From Streptomyces olivaceus (GTDB taxonomy: Bacteria > Actinomycetota > Actinomycetes > Streptomycetales > Streptomycetaceae): DNA of 64,000 bases. How positions within the stretch are numbered: position 1 is the stretch's first letter; every line of letters begins with the position of its first letter. Where the stretch lies: NCBI RefSeq assembly GCF_000721235.1, contig NZ_JOFH01000027.1, positions 248,001 through 312,000 of the forward strand, written 5' to 3'. The translations under genes were made by a program, and so were the position numbers. The notes under the pieces were generated by a model. That model was not told where the DNA came from, ran no database searches, and saw nothing but the letters and a program-made list of their open reading frames with translations. Shown here one piece after another: positions 1 to 8,290 of this stretch.

Positions 1-2
1 CC

Positions 3-311
3 GCCCTGGTCAGTGGCGGTGTCGCGCCCGCCCTCGCCGGGTTCGCCTGCATGGGCCTGGGCATCGCCGCCGTGACCCCCTGCGTCTACGCCGCCGCGGC
101 CCGGCAGGGGTCGGACGCGCTGACGCTGGTCGCCGCCATGGGCACCACCGGCCTGCTGGCCGGCCCGCCCCTGATCGGCTTCATCGCGAGCGCGAGCAGC
201 CTCGCCTGGGGCATGGGCGCGGTGGCCGCGTCCGCCGTCGCCGTCGCCCTGTGCGGCACCCGTATCCGCTGGACCGCGACGCCGGTCGTGCGGGAGGAGG
301 CGGCCGCCTGA
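3..311 (+). CDS. MFS transporter, C-terminal end (5' truncated by window)
   Basis: The reading frame is open from the window edge (first full codon at 3) to a TGA at 309-311. The visible 102 residues are Ala/Gly/Val-rich hydrophobic segments separated by short loops. The stretch GTTGLLAGPPLIGFIA resembles the conserved loop-helix near the last helices of major facilitator drug-efflux permeases. The tail is short and cytoplasmic and ends EEAAA. The substrate cannot be read from this fragment. It is convergent with the STAS gene 22 bp downstream. Confidence 0.75.
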   Translation, partial: ALVSGGVAPALAGFACMGLGIAAVTPCVYAAAARQGSDALTLVAAMGTTGLLAGPPLIGFIASASSLAWGMGAVAASAVAVALCGTRIRWTATPVVREEAAA

Positions 312-332
312 GTACGGGGCGCCGCACGCCGC

Positions 333-692
333 TCAGGGTGCCGGGTGTGCCTGCCGGACCGCCGCGTCCGTGGTCGAGGCCAGCGGCAGGTGGTCCGCGG
401 TGCCGGTGATCCGGAACAGCCGTGCCACGGTCGGGTGGAAGGGCCCGGAGACGGCCAGCCTTCGCCCCTGCTCCGCGTACCGCAGCCGGGCTTCGAGGAG
501 CAGGTTGAGGAGACTGGAGTCGGCGAACTCGGTCCCGGACAGGTCCACCACCGTCACAGGGGCGTTCGCCCGCCAGGCCCGCGCCATCGACTCGTGGAGC
601 TCGTTGACCACGTCGATGTCGACCTCTCCGGCGACCGCCACCACGAACGCCTGTTCGCTCTCTCTGACTGTGACCAGCTGTTCGTCGCTCAT
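333..692 (-). CDS. STAS-domain anti-sigma factor antagonist
   Basis: This 119-residue single-domain protein has the SpoIIAA/RsbV layout: an N-terminal beta strand (AFVVAVAGEVDI), then the conserved VVDLSGTEFADSSLLNLLL region, where the serines after the Asp correspond to the phosphorylated Ser of anti-anti-sigma factors. Such proteins bind RsbW-type kinases in their unphosphorylated form and are reset by PP2C phosphatases. A PP2C gene lies divergently beside it and an RsbW-like ATPase lies at 3367, so a local partner switch is plausible. The ATG at 692 was chosen. A GTG three codons upstream (701) is an alternative, and neither has a strong Shine-Dalgarno sequence. Confidence 0.85.
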   Translation of the reverse strand: MSDEQLVTVRESEQAFVVAVAGEVDIDVVNELHESMARAWRANAPVTVVDLSGTEFADSSLLNLLLEARLRYAEQGRRLAVSGPFHPTVARLFRITGTADHLPLASTTDAAVRQAHPAP

Positions 693-880
693 GCTCCGCA
701 CTCTGCCAGCTCGTGTTCATCGGCTCCAAGACGGCCCCGTGTGACGTCCCTCCCGCGGAACGCGAGGTCACCGGTGGTACTCGTCCTGCCGCCCGGGCGG
801 GTTGCCCGGGTGCAAGGATTGCGGGATAGTTGTCACTCGGCAAGTTAATGTGTGAAGACCGCGCGCGTGAGGTGAGGTGA

Positions 881-898
881 GGGCCCGGATCCGGGCCC
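881..898. promoter_or_regulatory. 18-bp perfect palindrome before the PP2C gene
   Basis: The sequence GGGCCCGGATCCGGGCCC reads the same on both strands. It ends 8 bases before the ATG at 906 and lies just after a purine-rich run (GAGGTGAGGTGAG, about 869-881) that could be a displaced ribosome-binding site. It could be an operator, or a hairpin that brings the Shine-Dalgarno sequence closer to the start. Only the palindrome is directly seen. Confidence 0.5.
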
Positions 899-905
899 CC
901 GATCG

Positions 906-2480
906 ATGGCTGTTCTCCCGGAGGGTGCCGGCACGGACACCGCTGACGCGGTGGGTGCCGCGAACGCCCCGTACCCGGTGGTGGTCGTGGACGCGGCGGG
1001 ACGGGTCGTACAGCTCAACGACGCGGCCTCGGCGCTGCTGCCGGCCGCCCGCCTCCACGAGCCGCTGTCCTCGCCCGCCTGGCTCGCCCGCGCGCAGCAC
1101 TCCGAAGGGCCCGGCGACGTCAACGGCGCGTGGGGCGGACGCCACTTCTCGGCACAGCGCACCCGCCTCGCCGGCGGCGGCACGGCATGGTGGCTGGTGG
1201 ACGAGACCGCCTACCGGTCGGTGGCGGCGGAACTCGCCGCCGAGCGGGAGCGCACCCGCTTCCTGGCGGAGGCGTCCAGCGCCCTGCTGTCCTCGCTGAA
1301 CCTGGACCGCTGCATGGAGGTGACCGCGAGCCTGGCCGCCGACCACCTGGCCGACGCCGCGCTGGTCGTCGCCCCGGCCGGGGGCCGCAGACTGCCCGTG
1401 GTCGTCTGCGACCAGGACGGACGTCTCGCCCACGTCGCGGTGTCCGGCACGCCGGATTCCGTGCCGGGACTGGCCGAGGCGCTGCGCGGTTTCCCGCCGG
1501 TGCCCTCGCGCTGGATAGATCCCGCCACCGCCCCCGACTGGCTCGTCCCCGAGGGCTTCGGGCCGGTCGGCTCACTGGTCGTCACCCCCCTGCCCGGACA
1601 CGGCGTGCCGGCCGGTGCGCTGATCCTGTTGCGCCGGGCGCGGCAGAGCGCCTTCAGCGCGTCGGAGGAGGCCTTCGCCGGGCTGTTCGCCGCCCGCGCC
1701 GGTGCGGCGCTGTCCGCCGCGCGGCTGTACGCCGAGCAGAACGCCGTCGCGGACACCCTCGTCCAGGCCCTCCTCCCGCCGACGCTGCACCGGGTGGAGG
1801 GAGTGGAGTTCGCCGGCGGTTACCGGGCCAGCGTGGACACCGACCTGATCGGCGGCGACTTCTACGACGTCCACCCGCCCGGCGAGGACTGCCCCGAGAC
1901 CCTCGCCGTGCTGGGAGACGTGGCGGGCAAGGGGCTGGAGGCCGCCGTGCTCACCGGCAGGATCCGCAACACGCTGCACGCCCTGCTCCCGATGGCCGAC
2001 GACCACGCACGGATGCTGCGGCGCGTCAACGACGCCATGCGCGGCGCCGGCCCGGTGCGGTTCGCCACGCTCGTGCTCGCCTCCGTGCGCCGCGAGGGCC
2101 GCGACGTGCTGCTGCGGCTGACGTCGGCCGGTCACCCCGTGCCGTTGATCGTGCGGCGGGACGGCCGGGTCGAGGAGGCCGACACCGGGGGCACGCTGAT
2201 CGGCGTCCTGCCGGCGATCGAGTCCCGCACCGCCCACGTGCGGCTGGCCCCGGGCGAGACGTGCCTGCTGTACACCGACGGCGTCACCGAGGCCAAGGGA
2301 GGGCCGCTCGGCGACAGCATGTTCGGCGAGGGGCGTCTGCAGCGGGCCCTGGCCGAATGCGCCGGCCTCCCGGCCGAGGCCGTCGTGGAGCGCGTCCAGA
2401 TGCTCACCGACGAATGGATCGGCGACGGCCGCCACGACGACATCGCCGTCCTGGCCGTCACCGCACCGCGCGCCGCCTGA
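906..2480 (+). CDS. PAS-GAF-PP2C (SpoIIE-type) protein phosphatase
   Basis: This 524-residue cytoplasmic protein dephosphorylates Ser/Thr-phosphorylated partners, by family most likely a STAS anti-sigma antagonist. Residues about 20-105 form a PAS-like sensor (PYPVVVVDAAGRVVQLNDAA). Residues about 120-275 form a GAF-like domain beginning after an ERTRFLAEASSALLSSL helix. Residues about 300-520 are the PP2C_2/SpoIIE domain with the metal-binding motifs GGDFYDVHPPG and GDVAGKGLEAAVLTG, and LLYTDGVTEA near the end. All expected acidic ligands appear present. The ATG at 906 is used because the only upstream in-frame GTG (867) runs into a stop. It is divergent from the STAS gene, its likely target. 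Confidence 0.92.
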   Translation: MAVLPEGAGTDTADAVGAANAPYPVVVVDAAGRVVQLNDAASALLPAARLHEPLSSPAWLARAQHSEGPGDVNGAWGGRHFSAQRTRLAGGGTAWWLVDETAYRSVAAELAAERERTRFLAEASSALLSSLNLDRCMEVTASLAADHLADAALVVAPAGGRRLPVVVCDQDGRLAHVAVSGTPDSVPGLAEALRGFPPVPSRWIDPATAPDWLVPEGFGPVGSLVVTPLPGHGVPAGALILLRRARQSAFSASEEAFAGLFAARAGAALSAARLYAEQNAVADTLVQALLPPTLHRVEGVEFAGGYRASVDTDLIGGDFYDVHPPGEDCPETLAVLGDVAGKGLEAAVLTGRIRNTLHALLPMADDHARMLRRVNDAMRGAGPVRFATLVLASVRREGRDVLLRLTSAGHPVPLIVRRDGRVEEADTGGTLIGVLPAIESRTAHVRLAPGETCLLYTDGVTEAKGGPLGDSMFGEGRLQRALAECAGLPAEAVVERVQMLTDEWIGDGRHDDIAVLAVTAPRAA

Positions 2481-2482
2481 CC

Positions 2483-2527
2483 GGGAGCGAAGGGGCCGGG
2501 AGCGAAGGGGCGGGGAGCGAAGGGGCC
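2483..2527. repeat. 15-bp tandem repeat, 3 copies
   Basis: The unit GGGAGCGAAGGGGCC is repeated three times with one base change (2483-2497, 2498-2512, 2513-2527). It starts two bases after the stop of the PP2C gene. It is non-coding in the real gene frame and sits in the 263-bp gap before the MarR gene, where nothing else was recognised. Confidence 0.85.
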
Positions 2528-2743
2528 GGGCCCGGACGGCTCCGCCAGGAGCGATCCGCCCCGGCGGCAGGCGAGATGGAGGCCATGGGACGATATGGTT
2601 CACATGTGCCCCGAACGAGGCGGTCACGCGGGAGTGGCCGCCGGAGCAGCGGGCGGGGGCGACGGCCGAAGCCCTGCGAGCGGGGCGAGGCCCGCTTCTC
2701 CCACCCGTGCGGCGGGAACGACCAGCCCGATGGAGTGCCCCAC

Positions 2744-3241
2744 ATGAACGCGCGAGCCACCTCGCCCCCGCCCCGGTCCGGGGAAGCGGCCGAAGCGGCG
2801 TGCGAGGTCGTCGAACTCCTGGAAGTGCTGTGGGAACGCGGCCGCGACGCCGCCCAGGTCACTCCGGTGTCCTCGTCGCAGCTGCGGGTGCTCTACAGCC
2901 TGGAGCGGGAGGACGGCATCAACCTGCGCACACTCGGCGAGGTCCTCGGCTGCTCCCCGCCGTCGGCCAGCCGGCTCTGCGACCGGTTGCAGGCCCTCGG
3001 CTTCGTGGAGCGGACCCCCAGTCCCGCCAGCCGCAGGGAGCTGATGCTCCACCTGACCAAGCGGGGCGAGACCTATCTGCGCGACCTCAGGGCCCAGCGC
3101 GAGGACGTACTGCGCGCGGTGATCGAGACCATGCCCCGCTCGACCCGGGCGGCCCTGCTCAAGGGGCTGTCCGCCTTCCGGGACGCCGTGGAGGGGACCA
3201 CCCTGGTCCGCCGGGTCGACCGGACCGGCCGGACGGCCTGA
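2744..3241 (+). CDS. MarR-family transcriptional regulator
   Basis: This is a 165-residue winged-helix regulator. Residues about 45-105 contain the wHTH (SQLRVLYSLEREDGINL, then LGEVLGCSPPSASRLCDRL as the recognition region, then a wing with SRRELMLHLTKRG). Helices on both sides would dimerise. Ligand and operator are unknown. The ATG at 2744 has a good GGAG Shine-Dalgarno sequence at 2732-2735. It stands in a cluster of partner-switching genes and may be co-expressed with the ATPase gene 125 bp downstream. Confidence 0.88.
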   Translation: MNARATSPPPRSGEAAEAACEVVELLEVLWERGRDAAQVTPVSSSQLRVLYSLEREDGINLRTLGEVLGCSPPSASRLCDRLQALGFVERTPSPASRRELMLHLTKRGETYLRDLRAQREDVLRAVIETMPRSTRAALLKGLSAFRDAVEGTTLVRRVDRTGRTA

Positions 3242-3366
3242 GTACCGGCCCCGGCGGCGGGGCATACGGTAGCGGTGAGTCAGCCGGTACGAAGGACGGG
3301 TCACGGGCGGGGTTCCACCCGGCCGGTCCGGCGGTGGAGCGGAGCCGGCAGTACGGATCGGGGTGC

Positions 3367-3798
3367 GTGTTGATCACGATGACGTCGTCCGACGGAGGCG
3401 TCTCGGACGCCCGGCGTGCCGCGAAGGCGTTCGTCGCCCGGCAGTGGCCCGACGCCGACCTCGGCGCGCTGGCGCTGGTGGTGTCCGAACTGGTCGCCAA
3501 CGCCGCCCGCCACGCCGGTGGCTGGTGGCGCCTGACGGTACGTGCGGAGGGGCGGGCGATCGTCGTGGACGTCGACGACCGGAGCCCCGCGGTGCCCACC
3601 GCACGTGTCGCGGACACCGACGGGCTGGGCGGCCACGGACTGAACATCGTGCGGGAGCTCTTCGGCCCGGTGGAGATACTCCCGCGCGGCGACGGCAAGA
3701 CGGTCCGGGTGCGGTGGGCCGCGGGCCGGCCGGCGTACGGCACCGCGTCGGGACCGTACCCGGACGGCGCCTCAGGCCTGGTCGGGCGTGAGCCGTAG
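3367..3798 (+). CDS. RsbW-type anti-sigma / HATPase_c protein
   Basis: This 143-residue single-domain GHKL ATPase has an N-box (ELVANAARHAGG), an acidic segment VDVDDRSP corresponding to the G1 box, and a Gly-rich loop GLGGHGLNIV. Streptomyces genomes carry many such short ATPases, acting as anti-sigma factors or as kinases of STAS proteins. The start is uncertain: GTG at 3367 is used, but the adjacent TTG (3370) or the ATG at 3379 would also fit. Its last 27 bp overlap the convergent PNPOx gene. Confidence 0.85.
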   Translation: MLITMTSSDGGVSDARRAAKAFVARQWPDADLGALALVVSELVANAARHAGGWWRLTVRAEGRAIVVDVDDRSPAVPTARVADTDGLGGHGLNIVRELFGPVEILPRGDGKTVRVRWAAGRPAYGTASGPYPDGASGLVGREP

Positions 3799-4461
3799 CC
3801 GCTCGTGCTCCATGACCGGCAGCGGGTGTCCGGCGCCGTGCTCCACCGGCCGGCGGTGATCGGGTGCGGGCGCGGGTGCGACGAAGTAGTCGCTGTCCTT
3901 GGGCCGGTTGGCCGTCGCCCCCCTCGGGCGGGGGGCGGGCTCCAGGTGCGGGATGTACTTGGAGCACTGGACATAGGCCTCGTCCACCGTCAGATGGACC
4001 CAGAGGGCCGGCTTCCGGCTCTGGGCGGTGTCGACGGGCAGGTGCGGATAGACGCTCCGCTGCTCCGCGTCACTGACCACCTTCGCCCTGCCGTTGACGT
4101 GGAGCCCTATGTGGTGATGCGTGAAGTCGATGAAGAGCAGGCCCAGGTGCGGGTTCTCGAGGATGTTCCCGTTGCCCGCGTGGACCCCGTTGCCCCGGTA
4201 CTCGGGGTAGGTCAGGGTGTCCGCGTCGAGGTCGATGACGAAACCCGGGGGACCGGCCCGGAAACCGGTGTCGCAGTTGCCGGCCGCGTCGGCGGTCGAC
4301 AGGAAGACCATGGTCTGCTGCCGGACGAACTCCCGCATCATCGGGGTGAGTTGGGGTTGGACCTGCCGGTCGTAGAAGACGGCGGCACGGTCGGTCGTCC
4401 CCAGGTGGCTCTGCAGGAGGCGTTCGCCTGCGGAACCCGGGCCTGCGGGCCGGTTGTTCAT
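3772..4461 (-). CDS. Pyridoxamine 5'-phosphate oxidase-like FMN-binding split-barrel protein
   Basis: This 229-residue protein has a PNPOx split-barrel core: MVFLSTADAAGNCDTGFRAG, VIDLDADTLTYPEYRGNG and LLFIDFTHHHIGLHVNGRA are typical beta strands and flavin or F420-binding loops. These proteins reduce or bind small redox substrates, and the exact reaction is not predictable. The start overlaps the stop of the globin-reductase gene by ATGA, so the two are translationally coupled and probably function together. The C-terminal 45 residues are Pro/Arg-rich and look disordered. Confidence 0.88.
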   Translation of the reverse strand: MNNRPAGPGSAGERLLQSHLGTTDRAAVFYDRQVQPQLTPMMREFVRQQTMVFLSTADAAGNCDTGFRAGPPGFVIDLDADTLTYPEYRGNGVHAGNGNILENPHLGLLFIDFTHHHIGLHVNGRAKVVSDAEQRSVYPHLPVDTAQSRKPALWVHLTVDEAYVQCSKYIPHLEPAPRPRGATANRPKDSDYFVAPAPAPDHRRPVEHGAGHPLPVMEHERLRLTPDQA

Positions 4462-5753
4462 ATGCGGTAGTCCTCTTCCTGCGCCTGGTGGACCGGCTCC
4501 AGAGGGGCGTCCAGCACCGGGACGCCCAACGGGTCGTGGTGGATGCGGAAGGCGGGCATCCCGCACCGCAGGAGTGCCTGCCGGGTGGCGGCGATCATGC
4601 CGGGAGGCCCGCTGACGAACGCCTCCGCGTGCTCCCACGGGCCGGACGCGGCGATCACCTCCGGCAGGAAGCCCTGGGCGCCGGGGATGTCCTCGTGGGA
4701 GACGGCGGCCCGGACCGACAGCCAGTGGTGGCGCTGCGCCATGCGGAGCATGTCGTTGAACCCGTACAGCTCGTTGCCGGTGCGGGCCCCGACGAACAGG
4801 TGCACCCGCCGCTCCGGAGGGCGCTGCTCCGCCGCGAGTTGTTCGATCAGGGCCCTGACCGGAGCCAGACCCGTACCGCCCGCCGCGAACACGAGATCCT
4901 GGGCGGAGGCCGCCGAGAGCAGCATGTCGCCCTCGGGAGGGCCGAGGCGCACGACGTCGCCGACCCGGGCCCGGTAGACGAGCGCGTGGCTCACGTGGCC
5001 GCCGGACACGTGACGCACGTGGAAGGTCAGGGTCGAGTCGGCCCGCGGGGCGTTGGCCGGGGAGTAGTGGCGCCACACGCGGGGCCGCCACGGCGTCTCC
5101 ATGCTGACGTACTGGCCGGCCTGGTAGGGGTAGGCCGGGTTCGTCGCCACGGTGATCTCCGCCAGGGCGTTGCCCAGGTGGCGGTGGCCGACGACGCGGG
5201 CCTCCCACACCGCGGGGCGCAGCCGGGTGTCGTCGTTGGCGGCGAGGATCATCGCCTCGGAGGCGATCTGGTAGGCGCGCTGCCAGGCCTGGGCCGTCTC
5301 CGGCGTCCAGGCGGGCCCCGCGTAGCGGGCCAGCGTCTGCAGGAGGCATTCCCCGACCGCCGCGTAATGCTCCGTCAGGGTCCCGAACTTGCGGTGGTCG
5401 CGGCCGAGTCGGGAGCAGAAGCGGGCCAGGTGCTCGGGCGAGTCGACGAGATCCACGATGCGCAGCAGGGCACGCAGCAGCCGGTCCCGCTGCACGTCCA
5501 TGTCCTGCGGGAAGAGGTCACGGACGCCGGGATACCGCACGAACAGGATGGCGTAGAAGTAGACGGCCAGGTCCGCGGCCTGCGGTTCGAGCAGGGCGAG
5601 GCTGCTGCGGACCACGTCGCACTCCGCCGGGCTCAGGGGCTCCGGAAGCGCGTTCGCCGCACGGGGCGGAGGCTCCGGCTGACGCTCGGTCCCGGGCGCC
5701 GGCGGCCCGCCGTGGCGGCCCTCGGCGTGAGGGTGGTCGGTGCCCAGCGTCAC
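4458..5753 (-). CDS. Globin-FAD/NAD reductase (flavohemoprotein)
   Basis: This 431-residue protein fuses a globin domain (about residues 35-175) to a ferredoxin-NADP reductase module. The globin has the proximal-His region CSRLGRDHRKFG. The reductase has the FAD motif RHYSPANAP, the NAD motif FAAGGTGLAPVRALIEQL and a late SGPPGM motif. Members oxidise nitric oxide or act as oxygen-dependent reductases. The GTG at 5753 was chosen over the longer frame to 5939 because AAGGAG lies 11 bases upstream and the extra N-terminus is Arg/Ser-rich. Coupling to a PNPOx-like protein is a notable context. Confidence 0.88.
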   Translation of the reverse strand: MTLGTDHPHAEGRHGGPPAPGTERQPEPPPRAANALPEPLSPAECDVVRSSLALLEPQAADLAVYFYAILFVRYPGVRDLFPQDMDVQRDRLLRALLRIVDLVDSPEHLARFCSRLGRDHRKFGTLTEHYAAVGECLLQTLARYAGPAWTPETAQAWQRAYQIASEAMILAANDDTRLRPAVWEARVVGHRHLGNALAEITVATNPAYPYQAGQYVSMETPWRPRVWRHYSPANAPRADSTLTFHVRHVSGGHVSHALVYRARVGDVVRLGPPEGDMLLSAASAQDLVFAAGGTGLAPVRALIEQLAAEQRPPERRVHLFVGARTGNELYGFNDMLRMAQRHHWLSVRAAVSHEDIPGAQGFLPEVIAASGPWEHAEAFVSGPPGMIAATRQALLRCGMPAFRIHHDPLGVPVLDAPLEPVHQAQEEDYRI

Positions 5754-6083
5754 ACGGCGCTCCGCTCCTTGACCGGCGCCGTTCTGACTCCCGCGTTGCT
5801 GCGCTGACCGTGCACGTCGCTCTCGTCTCCCACTCGGGTGCCGCTTGACTGAGCACTCACCGCTGAGTACTTCACTGCTGATCATTTGCCCGACGGCAAC
5901 TTTTAGCGTACGAGGGCGTCGCCGGCAAACGAGTGACACGCTGGGAGAGACTACACATCCATGACCATGCCCATGGCATACGCGTCACACAAGCGTCACG
6001 AACATGTTTCGTACGTGCCGGGCCCCGCGGCCGCGTCCGCGGCGATCACCGCCGCCCGACGCGCGACGTCCGGCGGACCGGGT
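5754..6083. other. Intergenic, 330 bp, between two minus-strand genes
   Basis: This is less GC-rich than its surroundings near 5870-6015, as expected for a promoter of the globin-reductase gene. It contains a perfect inverted repeat, TTGCC-CGAC-GGCAA, at 5886-5899, followed by TTTTAGCG. No convincing gene or RNA was seen. The inverted repeat is a candidate regulator site, but it does not match any operator I can name. Confidence 0.5.
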
Positions 6084-7250
6084 TCAGTGACGCCCGTTCC
6101 AGTCGAGGCACACGACCAGCGCGTCGTCGTCCAGCGGCGTCTGCCCGCGGTACGTCGCCAGTTCGCGCAGCACCGCGCCGGGCACCTGCGGCGGGGGAAG
6201 GAGCCGGGTCGAGGCGAGTGACCGGGCCAGGGCCCGCTCCCCGTACATCTCGCCGGCGGCGGACGCGGTGTCGTAGACGCCGTCGCTGCCGATCAGGAGG
6301 CGGTCGCCGGGACGTACCCGGAACTCCTCACACGTGTAGGGCGTGTCGCCGAACATGCCGAGGGGCAGTTGGGCGTCGAACGGCATCGCGGTCACCTGCT
6401 TGTCCCTCAGCCGCCAGAGCCTCGGGGACCCCGCGTCCACGGCCCGGACCTCGCCGGTCGCGAGGTCGAAGCGGAGCAGCAGCACCGAGACGTGGGCCGC
6501 ACCGCGGTACTGCGCGTACACCGCCTGGTCGGCGAGGCACGCCTGGTCGGCCAGGCCGAGGCCGGCGCGCCGGGCGTTGCGCATGGCGTTGACGGCCAGG
6601 TTGGTCAGGAGCGCGGCCTCGATGCCCTCGCCCATGCCGTTGGTGACGGTCAGCGTCAGGTGCTCGGCGGAGGCGGACCAGTCGAAGTTGTCCCCGAGGA
6701 TCGAGTACGCGGGTTCGAGATGGCCCCCCAGGGAGAACTCGGGTCGCGAACACGCCCGCCCCGGCAGCAACTGCCACTGCATCTCGGCGGCCAGCGTCAG
6801 CCGCGCGGCCCGCCTGGCCAGTACGTAGAGGTCGGTGTCGCGCTCCGCGACGAGGATCTCGTGGCCCAGGACGTCGCAGATGTGCTGCATCTCCGGGATC
6901 AGGGCCTAGGCGTAGCGGTCCTCCGGCATGGTGACCGACAGCACACCCATGCGGTCGCCGCGGATGGTCACCGGGAAGTGCACGGTCACCGCGTGCCCGT
7001 CGGGGTCGGGGAGCACGTACGGTTCCTGGGATCCGAACGCCCGGCCCTGCGGGCTGTCATGGATCATGACCGGCTCCGTGCTGAACGGCACGGTCTCGAC
7101 CGCCTGCAGCGACCTCATCCCGTAGTCGGCCAGCCGCAACTCGACGCGTACGGCGCCGTACTGCTCCATGAGGGCTGCCGTGACGATGTCGAGCAGGGCG
7201 TTCGGCGTCGCCGCGCGCAGCGCGCGCTCGACCGCGGTGAGTCGGTCCAC
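6084..7250 (-). pseudogene. GAF-PP2C phosphatase gene interrupted by one in-frame TAG
   Basis: Two adjacent frames form one protein. Residues 1-114 (7250-6909) are GAF-like. Then comes a TAG at 6906-6908, then A-L-I-P-E and, still in the same frame, an ATG at 6890 opening 268 residues of a SpoIIE/PP2C domain (GDNFDWSAS, GEGIEAALLTNLAVNA, LLIGSDGVYDT). Without the TAG the product would be 388 residues, a normal length for Streptomyces GAF-PP2C proteins. The usual Asp of the DxxGxG motif is Asn here (TNGMGEG), so activity may be impaired. The GTG start at 7250 has an AGAGGG Shine-Dalgarno sequence. A sequencing error, real inactivation, or separate expression of the PP2C half are all possible. 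Confidence 0.75.
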
Positions 7251-7337
7251 ACCCTCTCGCTTTCCCCGTCCCCGCAGCCGTTCGCCGCCCGGTTCGTCCG
7301 ATTATACGTCCCGCGGTGACGGCGCTTCCCCGGGCTC

Positions 7338-8156
7338 CTACCAGGGAGGCCGCGCCCGCCGGCCGAAGAGCGCGCCGCGCGGCGGGGGCGGTGGGGGAGT
7401 GCCGGGCCTGAGCGGCCAGGCGAGGAGCGCCCCGACCGCGAAGCCGGCCACGTGCGCCACGTAGGCGACGGTGCCTGCGTCGGAGACACCCTGGCCCGCG
7501 GAGTAGAACGCCTGAAGGACGAACCACAGGCCCAGGACGACCCAGGCGGGCAGCCGCAGCGGCAGGAAGATCAGGAAGGGCACCAGCACCCAGACCCGCG
7601 CCTTCGGATACAGCACCAGATAGGCGCCGAGCACCCCGGCGATCGCGCCGGACGCGCCGATCAGCGGGGCGCCCGAGCCCGCGTTCAGCAGGGCGAAACC
7701 GTAGGTCGCCGCGTAGCCGCAGACGCCGTAGAAGAGCAGGTAGCGCAGGTGGCCCAGCCGGTCCTCGACGTTGTTGCCGAAGATCCACAGGAACAGCATG
7801 TTGCCCAGCAGGTGCAGCCAGCCGCCGTGCAGGAACATCGCGGTCAGGACGCTCAGCTCCGGCGACTTGTCGTAGCCGGGCGGCGCCACCACGCACCCCG
7901 GCCCCTGCGGGCCGACCCCGGTGTCGCCCGTCGGCACCAGGCGGGGCATCCGGTGCTGGAGCAGTTCCTGCGGCACCGCCGCCCAGCGGTCCAGGAAGGC
8001 CTGGAGGTCGCACATCTGCGCCAGGCCGCCGTCGCCCGTCACGGACCCGGTCATGCCGGGGGTGAACAGGAACACCAGGATGTTCGCGAGGACCAGCGCG
8101 TACGTCACCCAGGGGGTGCGGCGCGCCGGGTTCACGTCATGGACGGGGATGACCAC
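7338..8156 (-). CDS. Rhomboid-family intramembrane serine protease
   Basis: This 272-residue polytopic membrane protein has the rhomboid signature: HGGWLHLLGNMLFLW (residues 110-124, with N119), the catalytic Ser in GASGAIAG (S169) and the catalytic His in YVAHVAGF (H235). It cleaves transmembrane substrates, which are unknown here. A loop of about 65 residues between the first helix and the HGGW helix and a Pro-rich tail are extra to the core. The GTG at 8156 was chosen because the upstream extension is Arg/Pro-rich and atypical. Confidence 0.93.
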   Translation of the reverse strand: MVIPVHDVNPARRTPWVTYALVLANILVFLFTPGMTGSVTGDGGLAQMCDLQAFLDRWAAVPQELLQHRMPRLVPTGDTGVGPQGPGCVVAPPGYDKSPELSVLTAMFLHGGWLHLLGNMLFLWIFGNNVEDRLGHLRYLLFYGVCGYAATYGFALLNAGSGAPLIGASGAIAGVLGAYLVLYPKARVWVLVPFLIFLPLRLPAWVVLGLWFVLQAFYSAGQGVSDAGTVAYVAHVAGFAVGALLAWPLRPGTPPPPPPRGALFGRRARPPW

Positions 8157-8290
8157 GGGACAGTACTGCCCGCCCGGCGGGCGGCGAATCGGTTCGCCCG
8201 TTGAACGCCGCCGTCCGTGTGTACGTATCCCCTCCCAACCGCCCGTGTTCCGGGGAAGGCGGGGCACGGGGACGACGTGAGGAACTGGCG

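Noticed and set aside
1130..3241. 703-codon open frame across the PP2C and MarR genes
   Set aside because: Only its last 165 codons (from 2744) are a real gene. The rest is an Arg/Gly/Ala-rich shadow of the PP2C gene in a GC-rich genome.
6906..6908. Programmed TAG readthrough in the GAF-PP2C gene
   Set aside because: No known readthrough context or amber suppressor is visible here. Mutation, error or reinitiation is simpler.
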